Shown: positions 1 through 7,409, counted from the stretch's first letter. The stretch is 64,000 nucleotides of DNA from Acidobacteriota bacterium (GCA_016712445.1 JADJRB010000001.1:1922001-1986000); one strand, 5' to 3'. Program-made: numbers and translations. The notes: generated by a model not told the origin, from the letters alone.

Positions 1-2
1 CG

Positions 3-470
3 CTGTTCGAAATGGCTCGCGAGGTGATCGCGCCGAAAGCGTTCGCCGTCACGCCGGCGGCGCCGATGCTGCCGCCGCCATTCCAGTTGGTTGGCCGCCT
101 CAACCTGCTCGCGGCGACGGCCCTCGAGTTCCGCAACTGCCTGCGGGACTTTGTGGTCGACATCGCTTCGGGCCGGATGGCGGTGTTCATCTGGCGAGGT
201 GAAGGCGGACCAGCCGCCGTGGCACTTCGTCATGACCCCGCCGGTTGGCGACTTGCCGAAGCGCGTGGGCGCGACAACATTGACCTCGGCGACGAGGCCC
301 TGATGGCAATTGTCGTGGCCGTTCGTGAAGCAGGTGTCCGCACCGGTGAATCCTGGGGCTGGCTCCACCGGCGCCTCGAAGACCGCGCCGACGACACGCC
401 GGCGAATGTGGCACCGGCCCAGCCGGTCAGCTGGCGCTCGCAGCTCGGTCTCGGAAACCTCTGGGACTGA
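3..470 (+). CDS. C-terminal part of an uncharacterised protein, cut by the window edge
   Basis: The reading frame is open to the left edge (codons for L-F-E precede the first Met at 12), so this is probably the end of a longer gene. The visible 150 or so residues contain NCLRDFVVDIASGRMAVFIW, then a stretch of hydrophobic strands and GWRLAEARGRDN. The order of a short Cys-containing segment, a strand after SGR, and a W-x(6-8)-G-x-x-N ending is reminiscent of the C-terminal part of PcfJ-like proteins, but the similarity is loose and I do not assign a function. The ending is soluble, with no membrane segment. A good terminator follows 13 bases after the stop. Confidence 0.6.
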   Translation: MFEMAREVIAPKAFAVTPAAPMLPPPFQLVGRLNLLAATALEFRNCLRDFVVDIASGRMAVFIWRGEGGPAAVALRHDPAGWRLAEARGRDNIDLGDEALMAIVVAVREAGVRTGESWGWLHRRLEDRADDTPANVAPAQPVSWRSQLGLGNLWD

Positions 471-482
471 CGTCAAAGATGG

Positions 483-517
483 GGAGCTCCGGGGCATTGC
501 CCCGGGGCTCCTGCTTT
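483..517 (+). terminator. Intrinsic terminator-like hairpin after the first gene
   Basis: A 13-bp stem (483-495 with 499-511, one G-U pair) closes on an ATT loop and is followed by TGCTTT. It sits 13 bases after the stop at 470 and before the next gene's start at 566. The T-run is short, so termination may be partial. Confidence 0.65.
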
Positions 518-565
518 GCACCGCCTTCATTCCGCGTTAGTCTCTTCGGCAACGGAGGAAACGAC

Positions 566-1162
566 ATGGCAGACGGTCACAAGGTTGGCGAACACGCACA
601 GTTCCGGGAAATGCTGGAGGGCACGAAGGAAGACTGGGACATCATCGCCGAGCACGCCAAGGGCTTCAACAAGGGGCTCGCCAAGCGTGTGATCGATCAC
701 CTCAAGCTGCTTGATGGCGATTACGGTGGTTTTCCGGTCGACCGGCTCACCCACTCGCTTCAAACGGCGACCCGCGCTCATCGAGATGGCCGGGATGAAG
801 AATATGTGGTCTGCGCCCTGCTGCACGATATTGGCGATACGCTCGGCAGCTTCAATCACCCGGATGTGGCCGCCGCGATCCTGAAGCCCTTCGTGTCGGA
901 GGCCAATCTCTGGATGGTCGCCAATCACGGCGCGTTCCAGGGCTATTACTTCTTCCACCATCTCGGCCTCGACCGGAACATGCGCGACCAGTTCCGCGAC
1001 AGCCCGCACTTCGAATACTGCGCGCAGTTCTGCCATCTCTACGACCAGGCGGCGTTCGATCCGGACTATGAGAGCGAGCCGCTCGAATTCTTCATCCCGA
1101 TGGTGGAGCGCCTGTTCGCTGCGCCGAAGAACTCGATGTATCTCAAGGCAATGCAGAAATAA
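566..1162 (+). CDS. HD-domain phosphohydrolase/oxygenase family protein
   Basis: A 198-residue soluble protein with an HD-domain core: a conserved His in LTHSLQTA, then ALLHDIGDTLG containing the His-Asp metal pair, then two further His positions (VANHGAF and the FFHH segment). This spacing is that of small predicted HD phosphohydrolases related to the PhnZ/MIOX-type di-iron proteins; whether it cleaves phosphate or oxidises a C-P or C-C bond cannot be told from sequence. I place the start at 566 because GGAGGAAACGAC precedes that ATG; the in-frame codon at 479 lies inside the upstream terminator. It stands between that terminator and a small membrane protein 25 bases downstream. Confidence 0.8.
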   Translation: MADGHKVGEHAQFREMLEGTKEDWDIIAEHAKGFNKGLAKRVIDHLKLLDGDYGGFPVDRLTHSLQTATRAHRDGRDEEYVVCALLHDIGDTLGSFNHPDVAAAILKPFVSEANLWMVANHGAFQGYYFFHHLGLDRNMRDQFRDSPHFEYCAQFCHLYDQAAFDPDYESEPLEFFIPMVERLFAAPKNSMYLKAMQK

Positions 1163-1187
1163 CCTGATGTGACCGGGCAAGGGCGCG

Positions 1188-1397
1188 ATGCTGAAATTTC
1201 TCGTCCTTGCCCTGCTTGTCGCCGCGGTCTTCTATGCGTTTTCGACCCGGAACCGCCCTCCGCCGCGCGATGACGGGCGGGATGATGACGATGGCGGTCC
1301 GATCTTGCCAACCGAACGGAGCAGGCTGGACCGGCTGCCTGACGAAACACGTCGCCGCAAACCCGAACCGGTCGATGGCGAAGCGTGCAATTCCTGA
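1188..1397 (+). CDS. Small single-pass membrane protein
   Basis: This 69-residue protein has one N-terminal hydrophobic helix (MLKFLVLALLVAAVFYAF), followed by a short polar tail rich in Arg, Asp and Pro. It starts 25 bases after the HD-domain gene, preceded by AAGGGCGCG, and is probably co-transcribed with it. No family is recognised. The helix-first, charged-tail layout is common in small alphaproteobacterial inner-membrane proteins and makes a real gene more likely than a chance frame, but there is no second line of evidence. Confidence 0.5.
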   Translation: MLKFLVLALLVAAVFYAFSTRNRPPPRDDGRDDDDGGPILPTERSRLDRLPDETRRRKPEPVDGEACNS

Positions 1398-1433
1398 GCT
1401 TCCGGCCCAAGCGCCCGGATTTCATTCGGAAAA

Positions 1434-1799
1434 TCAGCTGCCGCTTTCGGGGCATTCTCCGACATAAGCGACACTGGCCCCGCGTGCGCGGGCTTCGCAG
1501 CGATTGCTGTAGGTCTCTCCGTCACAGCCGCAGACCGGCATGTATTCCCGTGTGCAGATTGTGGGCGCAGCCGCGCATTTGCCCGCCGCATCGGCGATCT
1601 TGTGGCACGCACCTTCCTCGAAATAGCAGGCGAGGCCTTCGGCGCACTGGATGCCTGCTATCCCGCCACACATTTCGCCGGCGGCGGCGACGGGACGACT
1701 GATGTTTCCGGCGTCGGCCTCCACCGTTTCAGCCGGCTTCTTCCAGAGGGCGCAGCCCGAAAGCAGCGTCAGGGAAAGGGCAATCAGGGCGAGTCGCAT
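1434..1799 (-). CDS. Kazal-type protease inhibitor domain lipoprotein
   Basis: A 121-residue exported lipoprotein. The N-terminus is a lipoprotein signal with lipobox LLSGC (Cys about residue 16). The middle has a Cys-rich segment (CGGIAGIQCAEGLACYF) resembling an IGFBP-type fold, and the C-terminal 40 residues form a Kazal domain: C-T-R-E-Y-x-P-V-C-G-C-D-G-x-T-Y-x-N-x-C and a final GEC. Kazal domains block serine proteases in eukaryotes and occur in a minority of bacterial lipoproteins, so a periplasmic or surface inhibitor role is inferred. It stands alone, minus strand, downstream of the SDR gene (56-base gap). GGAGGACCGCC precedes the start. Confidence 0.85.
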   Translation of the reverse strand: MRLALIALSLTLLSGCALWKKPAETVEADAGNISRPVAAAGEMCGGIAGIQCAEGLACYFEEGACHKIADAAGKCAAAPTICTREYMPVCGCDGETYSNRCEARARGASVAYVGECPESGS

Positions 1800-1854
1800 G
1801 GCGGTCCTCCAAGTTTCAGGTCAGCCTGCGACCCGCGCCCGATTTTGGCAAGCC

Positions 1855-2778
1855 TCAGCCCTTGGCGGTCGCGGCGGCGACGGCCGAGAAGATGTTCTGG
1901 CCATGCTCGCCGCCAGCTTTGAAGGCGGGGCGGGTGGTATTGACGTCCGTGATCTGGTCCCACTTCGCGGCAACGGCCTCGGCCGTCAGCGCGTCGCCGG
2001 CACCGACAAACACGCCGGCGGTTTCGACAATGCGGGCCATCGAGAAGGCGCCTGCGCCCGCCGACAGGACCATGCCCGTCGGGGCATCTTCCTTGACCAG
2101 GTTGATGACGCCGGGCGTCACGTATTCGGGCTTGAGCGCCGACAGCATCTGCTCGTTCATGATGTCTTCGGTCATGCGGGTTGCAGCAATCGGGCAGACG
2201 GCGTTGATCTTGATGTCGTTTTTCGCGCCTTCGATTTTCAGCGTATTCATCATGCCGACCACGCCGAGTTTCGCGGCGCCATAGTTGGCCTGGCCGAAGT
2301 TGCCATAGAGGCCGGTCGAAGAAGTCGTCACGACGATGCGGCCGTAATTCTGGGCCTTCATGATGTCCCAGGCGGCGTGGATCGGCAGGAACGAGCCGCG
2401 CAGGTGAACGGCGAGCACGAGATCGATGTCGTCGACCGTCATTTTCGAGAACGACTTGTCGCGCAGGATCCCGGCGTTCGCGATGAGGATGTCGATGCGG
2501 CCCCATTTGGCCATCGTGTCGTCGATCATCCGCTTGACGCCGTCGACGTCCGAAACCGACGAGCCGTTGGCGATGGCTTCGCCGCCGAAGGCTTCGATTT
2601 CCTTCACCACCGCTTCAGCGGCGGCCGAGCTTCCGCCGGAGCCATCGCGCGCGCCACCGAGATCGTTGACCACGACTTTTGCGCCGCGACGGGCGAGCTC
2701 AAGCGCGTGGGCGCGGCCAAGGCCGCCACCTGCGCCGGTGACGATGGCGACGCGGCCGTCAAAACGGATCTCGGACAT
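1855..2778 (-). CDS. SDR family oxidoreductase (HSD17B4-like (3R)-hydroxyacyl-CoA dehydrogenase type)
   Basis: A 307-residue short-chain dehydrogenase. It has the Rossmann glycine motif TGAGGGLGRAHALEL near residue 15, the NDLGG loop typical of the peroxisomal multifunctional-enzyme-like group, NAGILRD, and the catalytic Ser/Tyr/Lys set in TSSTGLYGNFGQANYGAAK. The long C-terminal extension after the core is also typical of this group, which oxidises (R)-3-hydroxyacyl-CoA or related steroid side-chain intermediates with NAD. AGGAGTTCCCC precedes the ATG. An 18-bp inverted repeat lies about 47 bases upstream and could be its operator. Several other SDR, acyl-CoA and thioesterase genes lie in this window but not adjacent. 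Confidence 0.88.
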   Translation of the reverse strand: MSEIRFDGRVAIVTGAGGGLGRAHALELARRGAKVVVNDLGGARDGSGGSSAAAEAVVKEIEAFGGEAIANGSSVSDVDGVKRMIDDTMAKWGRIDILIANAGILRDKSFSKMTVDDIDLVLAVHLRGSFLPIHAAWDIMKAQNYGRIVVTTSSTGLYGNFGQANYGAAKLGVVGMMNTLKIEGAKNDIKINAVCPIAATRMTEDIMNEQMLSALKPEYVTPGVINLVKEDAPTGMVLSAGAGAFSMARIVETAGVFVGAGDALTAEAVAAKWDQITDVNTTRPAFKAGGEHGQNIFSAVAAATAKG

Positions 2779-2824
2779 GGGGAACTCCTAGGGTCGGTTG
2801 GACGATTTGGGCGGTGTCACACCA

Positions 2825-2842
2825 GACGTTCACGTCAACGTC
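2825..2842. promoter_or_regulatory. Inverted repeat GACGTT-N6-AACGTC upstream of the SDR gene
   Basis: Perfect 6-base arms (2825-2830 and 2837-2842) enclose CACGTC, giving a string of ACGT-like half sites. It lies 47 bases upstream of the minus-strand SDR start and 77 bases upstream of the plus-strand VOC gene. MerR-type LiuR regulators of acyl-CoA catabolism recognise ACGT-containing palindromes, so a similar regulator is a reasonable inference. No regulator gene is visible nearby. Confidence 0.4.
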
Positions 2843-2918
2843 AAGCATGTCCGCTGCGTCACCTCTTGCTGGCCGGGCTGCGGCATGATTGCTGACGCCA
2901 GCGAAAAGGGAGGAAACC

Positions 2919-3287
2919 ATGCTCGCTTATGTGACCCTCGGTACCAACAATAAAGAGAAGGCGCTTGCATTCTATGATGCGGTGCTCGGCGAAATGGGCG
3001 CCAAGCGCTTTTTCGCGAATGACCGCCTGCAGTTCTACGGCGTGGGACCCGGCCAGCCGATGCTGGCGATCGGCGATGCCTACGACAAGAACGCAGCGAC
3101 GGCCGGCAATGGTGTGATGCCGGCGCTGGCCGCGAAGGACAAGGAAACGGTCGACAAGGTGTACGCCAAGGCGATCAGCCTCGGCGCCGCCGATGAAGGC
3201 GCGCCCGGCAACCGGATGCCGACCTTCTACGGCGCGTATTTCCGTGATCCGGACGGCAACAAGATCTGCGTCTGCAAGCTCGGCTAG
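2919..3287 (+). CDS. VOC-superfamily (glyoxalase/dioxygenase fold) protein
   Basis: A 122-residue protein with the single VOC half-barrel pair: an opening YVTLGTNNKEKALAFYDAVL strand-helix and a closing FRDPDGNKICVCKL strand. It resembles the small family often annotated as glyoxalase/bleomycin-resistance protein. The usual metal ligands are not obvious at the first strand, so a lyase activity should not be assumed. The start at 2919 is supported by GGGAGGAAACC; the alternative codon at 2889 has no such site. A strong terminator follows immediately. Confidence 0.82.
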   Translation: MLAYVTLGTNNKEKALAFYDAVLGEMGAKRFFANDRLQFYGVGPGQPMLAIGDAYDKNAATAGNGVMPALAAKDKETVDKVYAKAISLGAADEGAPGNRMPTFYGAYFRDPDGNKICVCKLG

Positions 3288-3311
3288 GGCGGATCGTCCG
3301 TCAGCTCGAAG

Positions 3312-3345
3312 ATCCCTCCGGTCGCTGGCTGGAGGGATTTTCTTT
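3312..3345 (+). terminator. Rho-independent terminator after the VOC gene
   Basis: An 8-bp stem, ATCCCTCC (3312-3319) with GGAGGGAT (3331-3338), has an 11-base loop and is followed by TTTTCTTT. It is the most canonical terminator in the window and separates the convergent VOC gene and minus-strand gene 3356-3925. Confidence 0.85.
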
Positions 3346-3355
3346 GCGGCCTGGC

Positions 3356-3925
3356 TCATGGCGGGGCGCGCGCCTTCGACGCGATGGCCTCATCTATATA
3401 GTCCAGCACGTCCGTGAAGCCGCTGGCGATGCGGACATGGAGGGCAGGCGGCAAGGCGCGTTCGCGCCGGCGCAAGGCGGCAGACTGAGCGCGGCGCGCT
3501 AGACGGCGGGCGATGCGGTGGCGGGCGCGGTAGGCGTCTGCCAACACGGCGAGGCGTTCGAGAAGACGCGCGCGGGCGAAGTCTGGCGTCTCGGGGTTGG
3601 CGGCAGGGTTCCTGTCACGCCGGCACCGATCGCGGGGAATATCGCCGAGACGCAGCCTGTGTCGGCGCGCACGCGGCGGCGCGAGGCGCGCGATGGGCGG
3701 CAAGGCGGCGCGGGGCGCGAGCGGGCCGAGGTCGACCTCGAGCGCGAGCAGGTGGAGCAGGCGGCGGATCATTGCCGTGAGGACCGCGATGCCATGGTTG
3801 GCGGTGCGCCGGATGGCGGGGTCGGTCCACCGGGCGGCCATGCGCAGCACGAAGCCTTTCAGCGCGCCGTGATGCCGGGCCGCCAGCCGCCAGAGTTCGT
3901 CGAGGGAGGGGCCGCCGTGGAGCAT
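3356..3925 (-). CDS. Uncharacterised Arg/Ala/Leu-rich protein
   Basis: An ORF of 189 codons starting at MLHGGPSLDEL. The N-terminal third reads as a plausible globular helical segment (LWRLAARHHGALKGFVLRM, then GIAVLTAMIRRLLHLLAL), followed by an Arg/Pro-rich linker and a helical C-terminus ending near GFTDVLDYIDEAI. No catalytic motif or membrane segment is evident, and I do not recognise a named family. The frame stays open for 240 more codons upstream, but that part runs through repeat copies and antisense to the GIY-YIG gene, so I take the Met at 3925 (GGAGGGG-like sequence is not close; the start is uncertain). It could be a lineage-specific protein of this order. Confidence 0.5.
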   Translation of the reverse strand: MLHGGPSLDELWRLAARHHGALKGFVLRMAARWTDPAIRRTANHGIAVLTAMIRRLLHLLALEVDLGPLAPRAALPPIARLAPPRARRHRLRLGDIPRDRCRRDRNPAANPETPDFARARLLERLAVLADAYRARHRIARRLARRAQSAALRRRERALPPALHVRIASGFTDVLDYIDEAIASKARAPP

Positions 3926-4090
3926 CGGGAGAGAATACCGCCGCTGCGGACCCGGCCGGATTGGCGGCGCGGCACTATTTTGCAACGTGTTGATACGGCT
4001 CGGTATTTTGTTTCCGGGCTGCAGCAATTCTGTTGCGCAAGCCGGAACGAGTGCAACGCGTTTCAGCGCTCCGGACAGCCTTGCGGGCCA

Positions 4091-4122
4091 GCCTGGTTCC
4101 CGGCTTTCGCCGGGGTGAGCGG
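4091..4122 (+). repeat. REP-like palindromic repeat, copy 1
   Basis: The core reads TTCCCGGCTTTCGCCGGG: arms CCCGGC and GCCGGG around a TTTC loop, preceded by GCCTGG and followed by GTGAGCGG. Copy 3 at 4570-4601 differs from it at one position only (GTGA versus ATGA), and copy 2 is inverted. Such palindromes are frequent multi-copy intergenic elements in Sphingomonadales and Hyphomonas-like genomes. Confidence 0.85.
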
Positions 4123-4171
4123 ACCCAAGGCGAAGGATACACCTCATTTTCGACGGGACTGCGCTCACTTC

Positions 4172-4201
4172 CCGCTCATCCCGGCGAAAGCCGGGAACCA
4201 G
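4172..4201 (-). repeat. REP-like palindromic repeat, copy 2 (inverted)
   Basis: Reads CCGCTCATCCCGGCGAAAGC on the plus strand and continues to the matching end, i.e. the reverse complement of copies 1 and 3. With copy 1 it forms a head-to-head pair 50 bases apart, the arrangement seen in REP doublets (REPINs). Confidence 0.85.
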
Positions 4202-4243
4202 AAACTTGTTTACGCACCCAATGTTCATGATATGTTCTAACGC

Positions 4244-4597
4244 ATGTTCTACACCTACATCATCACGAACAAGCGCAACGGCACGCTCTATACGGGGCAC
4301 ACAGATGATCTTGCGCGCCGTATGTGGGAGCATCGCGGCGGTCACTTGCCCGGGTTTGCGCGCAAGTATGGCTGCAACCGTTTGGTCTGGTGTGAGGCGC
4401 ACGATACGCGCGACTCGGCTTTCATGCGCGAGCGTCAGATCAAGGAATGGAAGCGCAACTGGAAGCTGGTCCTGATCGAACGCGAGAACCCGCATTGGCA
4501 GGACCTGTTCGACGCTATGATGGAATGGGTGCCCGAAGAAACAGAACTGACGCGTTGGCAACGTAGCCAGCCTGGTTCCCGGCTTTCGCCGGGATGA
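4244..4597 (+). CDS. GIY-YIG domain nuclease, free-standing small type
   Basis: A 117-residue protein starting with the GIY-YIG core as YTYIITNKRNGTLYTGHTDD (the paired Tyr strands are YTYII and LYTG). Then come the conserved Arg in DLARRMWEHR, KYGCNRLVW, the metal-binding Glu in FMRERQIKEWKR, and NPHWQDL near the end. This is the compact UvrC/Slx1-like form of about 90-100 residues that nicks DNA, found widely in alphaproteobacteria with no fixed partner. The last dozen residues (QPGSRLSPG and the stop) are encoded by repeat copy 3, so the gene has run into the repeat and gained a tail. Copies 1 and 2 lie just upstream; this bracketing is described in the findings. Confidence 0.9.
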   Translation: MFYTYIITNKRNGTLYTGHTDDLARRMWEHRGGHLPGFARKYGCNRLVWCEAHDTRDSAFMRERQIKEWKRNWKLVLIERENPHWQDLFDAMMEWVPEETELTRWQRSQPGSRLSPG

Positions 4598-4601
4598 GCG
4601 G
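4570..4601 (+). repeat. REP-like palindromic repeat, copy 3, overlapping the GIY-YIG stop
   Basis: Same sequence and orientation as copy 1. It covers the last codons and the TGA of the GIY-YIG gene and ends 16 bases before the stop of the convergent S10 peptidase gene. Its hairpin may also serve as a bidirectional transcription stop. Confidence 0.85.
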
Positions 4602-4616
4602 AGAGGCGAAGCCCGG

Positions 4617-6158
4617 TTAGTCTGGCCGGGAGTCTTCCAGCTTGCCAGCATAGAAGGCGCGCAGGTCGGCCGCGAGGGCGGAGAGGGCGCCTTCGTTGAG
4701 GTACATCATGTGGCCGGCCTGGTAGTAGGTCATCGCCACGCGGTCCTGCGGGATGCCGTAGCGTGCGAAGGTGATCTCCGCGTCGAAGAAGGGCGTGATC
4801 ATGTCGAAGAAGCCATTGGCGACGAAGACTTTCATCGCGGTGTTGACGCGCATCGCGGTGCTGAGCTGGCGCCCGACATTGAGGTAGTGCGGCTCCCAGT
4901 ATTCGCCTTCCGGCACGTCGCGGTAGTTCCAGCCCTCGCCGGCCGCGTCGCTGGAAAGGATGTAGGGTCGGTCCATCTTCACGCCGAGATCGGCGGACAG
5001 GTAGTGGTGCATCAACGCCGAATAGGCCGAACCGATGGCATAGCCGGAGACGTCGGAAGCCGGGCTTTCGGCGGCGTCATCCGCCTCGTCGCCGAGATAG
5101 CGCCCGTCGAGCCGCCCAAGCGCGACGCCCTTGTCGCGCAGCAACTGTTTCTGGAAGCGGTCCATCAGGATGCGCAGGTCGGACGTCTCGATATAGGCGG
5201 GGTCGAGCCCGGTGAAGTAGGCGAGGCGCTCCGCAATGTGGGCCCGTTCGGCGGGCTTCAGCTGCGCACCTTTCATCAGGGCGGGGCCGTATTCGTCGCG
5301 GGCAAAGGCGCGTGCGTCCGCGAGGAAGGCGGCCTGCTCGACGCCGGCGCCGGCCTTGCCGTGATACTGGGCGGTGGCGGCCATGCTCGGCAGGTAGGTG
5401 ATGTAGGAATAGATGTTGTCGTGCGCGGAGGTCGAGCCTTCATAGTCCAGCGCCTGCGAGATCAGAACGAGGCCGTTGAGCGCGATGTCGACTTCGCCGT
5501 TGACCATGCGGTTGGCGAGATAGGCGGCGCGGGTGGTGCCGAAGCTTTCACCGATCAGGTATTTCGGCGCGTTCCAGCGCTGGTGGTCGGTGATCCAGAT
5601 GCGGATCAGTTCGGCGATCGAGGCGCCGTCGCCGTCTTCGTTCCAGTAATCCGCGTCCTCGCCCTTGCCGATGGTGCGGCTGTAGCCGGTGCCGACGGGA
5701 TCGACGAAGACGAGATCGGTGACGTCGAGGATCGAGAGGGGGTTGTCGAGCAGCGTATAGGGGGCGGCGCCATCATCGGCATCGGCGTCGCTGGCGACCT
5801 TGACGCGCTTCGGGCCGAGCAGGCCGAGGTGCAGCCAGACGGAGGCCGAGCCGGGGCCGCCATTGAACACGAACGAGACGGGGCGGGGGCCGGGCGCGTT
5901 CTCGCGGATGTAGGAGATGGTGAAGAGGCTCGCGGCGGGCTCGTCGTCCTCGCCCTTGATCTGGGTTTCGCCGGCCTCGACGCGGTAGGTGATCTTCTGT
6001 CCGCCGAAGGTGCCCGTGTGGGTGCTGCGGAACATCAGCGGCGCGGGGATCGGCTTGTCGGGTTTCTCGGCGGCGGCGGGCGTCGTCTCGTCCGGCGCGG
6101 CGAAGGCCGGTAGCGCGAAAGCCATGGCCAATGCCAGCATCCCTGCCCGTATCTTCAT
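4617..6158 (-). CDS. Secreted S10 family serine carboxypeptidase-like peptidase
   Basis: A 513-residue exported protein. The start at 6158 gives a clean Sec signal (MKIRAGMLALAMAFALPAFA, cleavage after AFA) and has ACGGGG upstream; starts further out would bury that signal. The S10 alpha/beta-hydrolase features are present in order: FNGGPGSASVWLHLG (oxyanion region, about residue 98), VDPVGTGYS, the nucleophile in LIGESFGTTRAAYL (Ser about 205), the Asp in FVANGFFDMITPF, and the His in YQAGHMMYL near the end. The family removes C-terminal residues from peptides, usually at acid pH in eukaryotes; bacterial members are periplasmic or extracellular. It probably feeds peptide scavenging, as the M1 and M16 peptidases in this window may. 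Confidence 0.93.
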   Translation of the reverse strand: MKIRAGMLALAMAFALPAFAAPDETTPAAAEKPDKPIPAPLMFRSTHTGTFGGQKITYRVEAGETQIKGEDDEPAASLFTISYIRENAPGPRPVSFVFNGGPGSASVWLHLGLLGPKRVKVASDADADDGAAPYTLLDNPLSILDVTDLVFVDPVGTGYSRTIGKGEDADYWNEDGDGASIAELIRIWITDHQRWNAPKYLIGESFGTTRAAYLANRMVNGEVDIALNGLVLISQALDYEGSTSAHDNIYSYITYLPSMAATAQYHGKAGAGVEQAAFLADARAFARDEYGPALMKGAQLKPAERAHIAERLAYFTGLDPAYIETSDLRILMDRFQKQLLRDKGVALGRLDGRYLGDEADDAAESPASDVSGYAIGSAYSALMHHYLSADLGVKMDRPYILSSDAAGEGWNYRDVPEGEYWEPHYLNVGRQLSTAMRVNTAMKVFVANGFFDMITPFFDAEITFARYGIPQDRVAMTYYQAGHMMYLNEGALSALAADLRAFYAGKLEDSRPD

Positions 6159-6233
6159 TTGCTGCCCCGTCTCCAGTTGTTTGAATTTCAAGGTAAAACC
6201 TATGCCCTGTCGGGCGCGCACGTCAAACACCGG

Positions 6234-7409
6234 TCAGGTCACTTCCACCGCGAACGGATCTGCGAGCGGGCCATCGCGGGTCCAGGCTTCGATCCGGTAG
6301 TCTCCGGGCGGCAGCACCAGCGGGAGCCGGTCGCCGGGAAACAGCATCAGCCGGTCTTCCGGGATGGCGAGGGCGGGATCGCCGTCGCGGCGCGCCTCGA
6401 CCAGCACGGGCTGGCCGGCGGGCAGGAAGCCGGACGGCACCGCCACGAGGCGCTCTGCCCGCAGCTGGCCGGCGGCGCGGCGGCCGCCGATGTCGGGGGC
6501 CTGAGGCACTGCGAAGACGAGGTCGGCGGCGTCGCCGGGGCCACCGCCGTCGCCGAAGCCCGGAAGGAAGGCCGGGGCGGCGCCCGGCGAGGCGCAGTCG
6601 GTGAGGGCGATAAGCAGCGGGTGGTGCCCGGTGAGCGAGGCGACGGCGGTCTTGAAGGCGGCGGCGGCGTCGGGACTGGCGGCCTGTTCGGTGTGAATGA
6701 TGACGCGGGCATCCGGATTGCGTTCGAAGGCGCGGCGGCTGACCTGCAGGGCGAGGGCCGTCTGGCGCTGCGAGAGGAGGACCTCCGGCGGGAGTTCCGA
6801 CAGCTCGCGTGCGCTGCGCCACCAGATGCCGGCATCGACGAGCTGAAGGTCGAGCGCCTTGACGGTGCGCAGCAGCCGGCCGTGGCCGGGATCGCGGGTG
6901 ACGAGGCCTTCGGAGACAAGCAGCACGTCCGGATGGCCGGACCCGGCGGGGCCGAGCGTGAGCCCGTCGTCGGCGAAGGCGGTGAAGCCATCGCGCGCGA
7001 GGCGGCGGACGAGGGTTTCGAGGAAAGCGGTCTGGGCCGGGGCGTGGCGGTTGCTTTCGATGATGAGGATGCGGCTGCCGGTGGCCGACTGGGCGACGAG
7101 TTCGGCCGGATCGACCCATTGGCGCGGGCAAGCGTTGCGGGCGCCGTCGCCGGGGCCAGCGAGGTCGTCGCGGCCCATGGCGCGCAGGGCGTCAGACAGG
7201 TGCGGATCGGCGGCGGGGTCAGCGCCGGCGAGGAGGAGTTCGGCTTGGGCCAGGAAGAAAGAGCGCGCTTCGGCGGCGAGGTCGCGCTCAGGCGCGGCGG
7301 CGGGTGTTTCGGCGCTGCGGTCGCCGGCGAGCGCGGCGCGCACGGGCGGGGTTTCCGCCGAACAGGCGGCGAGCAGGATTGCCGTCAACCATATGGCCCG
7401 CCGTGGCAT
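6234..7409 (-). CDS. Lipoprotein with EreA/ChaN-like fold signature, function unknown
   Basis: A 391-residue lipoprotein (lipobox LLAAC, Cys about residue 16). The central part reads ILIIESNRHAPAQTAFLETL, then FADDGLTLG, EGLVTRDPGHGRLLRTVKAL, and QRQTALALQVSRRAFERNPD before ARVIIHT. That order (a strand ending E-x-x-H, a Gly-Phe helix pair, then an R-x-x-x-A-x-x-V helix before another strand) matches the EreA/ChaN-like superfamily, whose members bind haem or act as esterases. The exact catalytic His/Glu pair is only partly conserved. The C-terminal 80 residues look like a beta domain. It lies 75 bases downstream of nothing co-oriented and is divergent from the nucleoside transporter. Confidence 0.7.
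   Translation of the reverse strand: MPRRAIWLTAILLAACSAETPPVRAALAGDRSAETPAAAPERDLAAEARSFFLAQAELLLAGADPAADPHLSDALRAMGRDDLAGPGDGARNACPRQWVDPAELVAQSATGSRILIIESNRHAPAQTAFLETLVRRLARDGFTAFADDGLTLGPAGSGHPDVLLVSEGLVTRDPGHGRLLRTVKALDLQLVDAGIWWRSARELSELPPEVLLSQRQTALALQVSRRAFERNPDARVIIHTEQAASPDAAAAFKTAVASLTGHHPLLIALTDCASPGAAPAFLPGFGDGGGPGDAADLVFAVPQAPDIGGRRAAGQLRAERLVAVPSGFLPAGQPVLVEARRDGDPALAIPEDRLMLFPGDRLPLVLPPGDYRIEAWTRDGPLADPFAVEVT

Larger units (their letters stand above)
3926..4243. other. Repeat-bearing intergenic stretch upstream of the GIY-YIG gene
   Basis: This 318-base gap contains two copies of a palindromic repeat facing each other (4091-4122 and 4172-4201). The part from about 3975 to 4050 is visibly less GC-rich than the surroundings, and so is the sequence just before the start at 4244 (TTTACGCACCCAATGTTCATGATATG). 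No coding frame in it looks convincing. Confidence 0.6.

Noticed and set aside
1651..2895. 414-codon plus-strand ORF opposite the SDR gene, and similar long ORFs at 8369-10483, 38432-40627 and 59700-61553
   Set aside because: All are antisense to clear conserved genes in GC-rich DNA, where stop codons are rare in shadow frames. Their residues are dominated by R, A, G and H with no recognisable domains.
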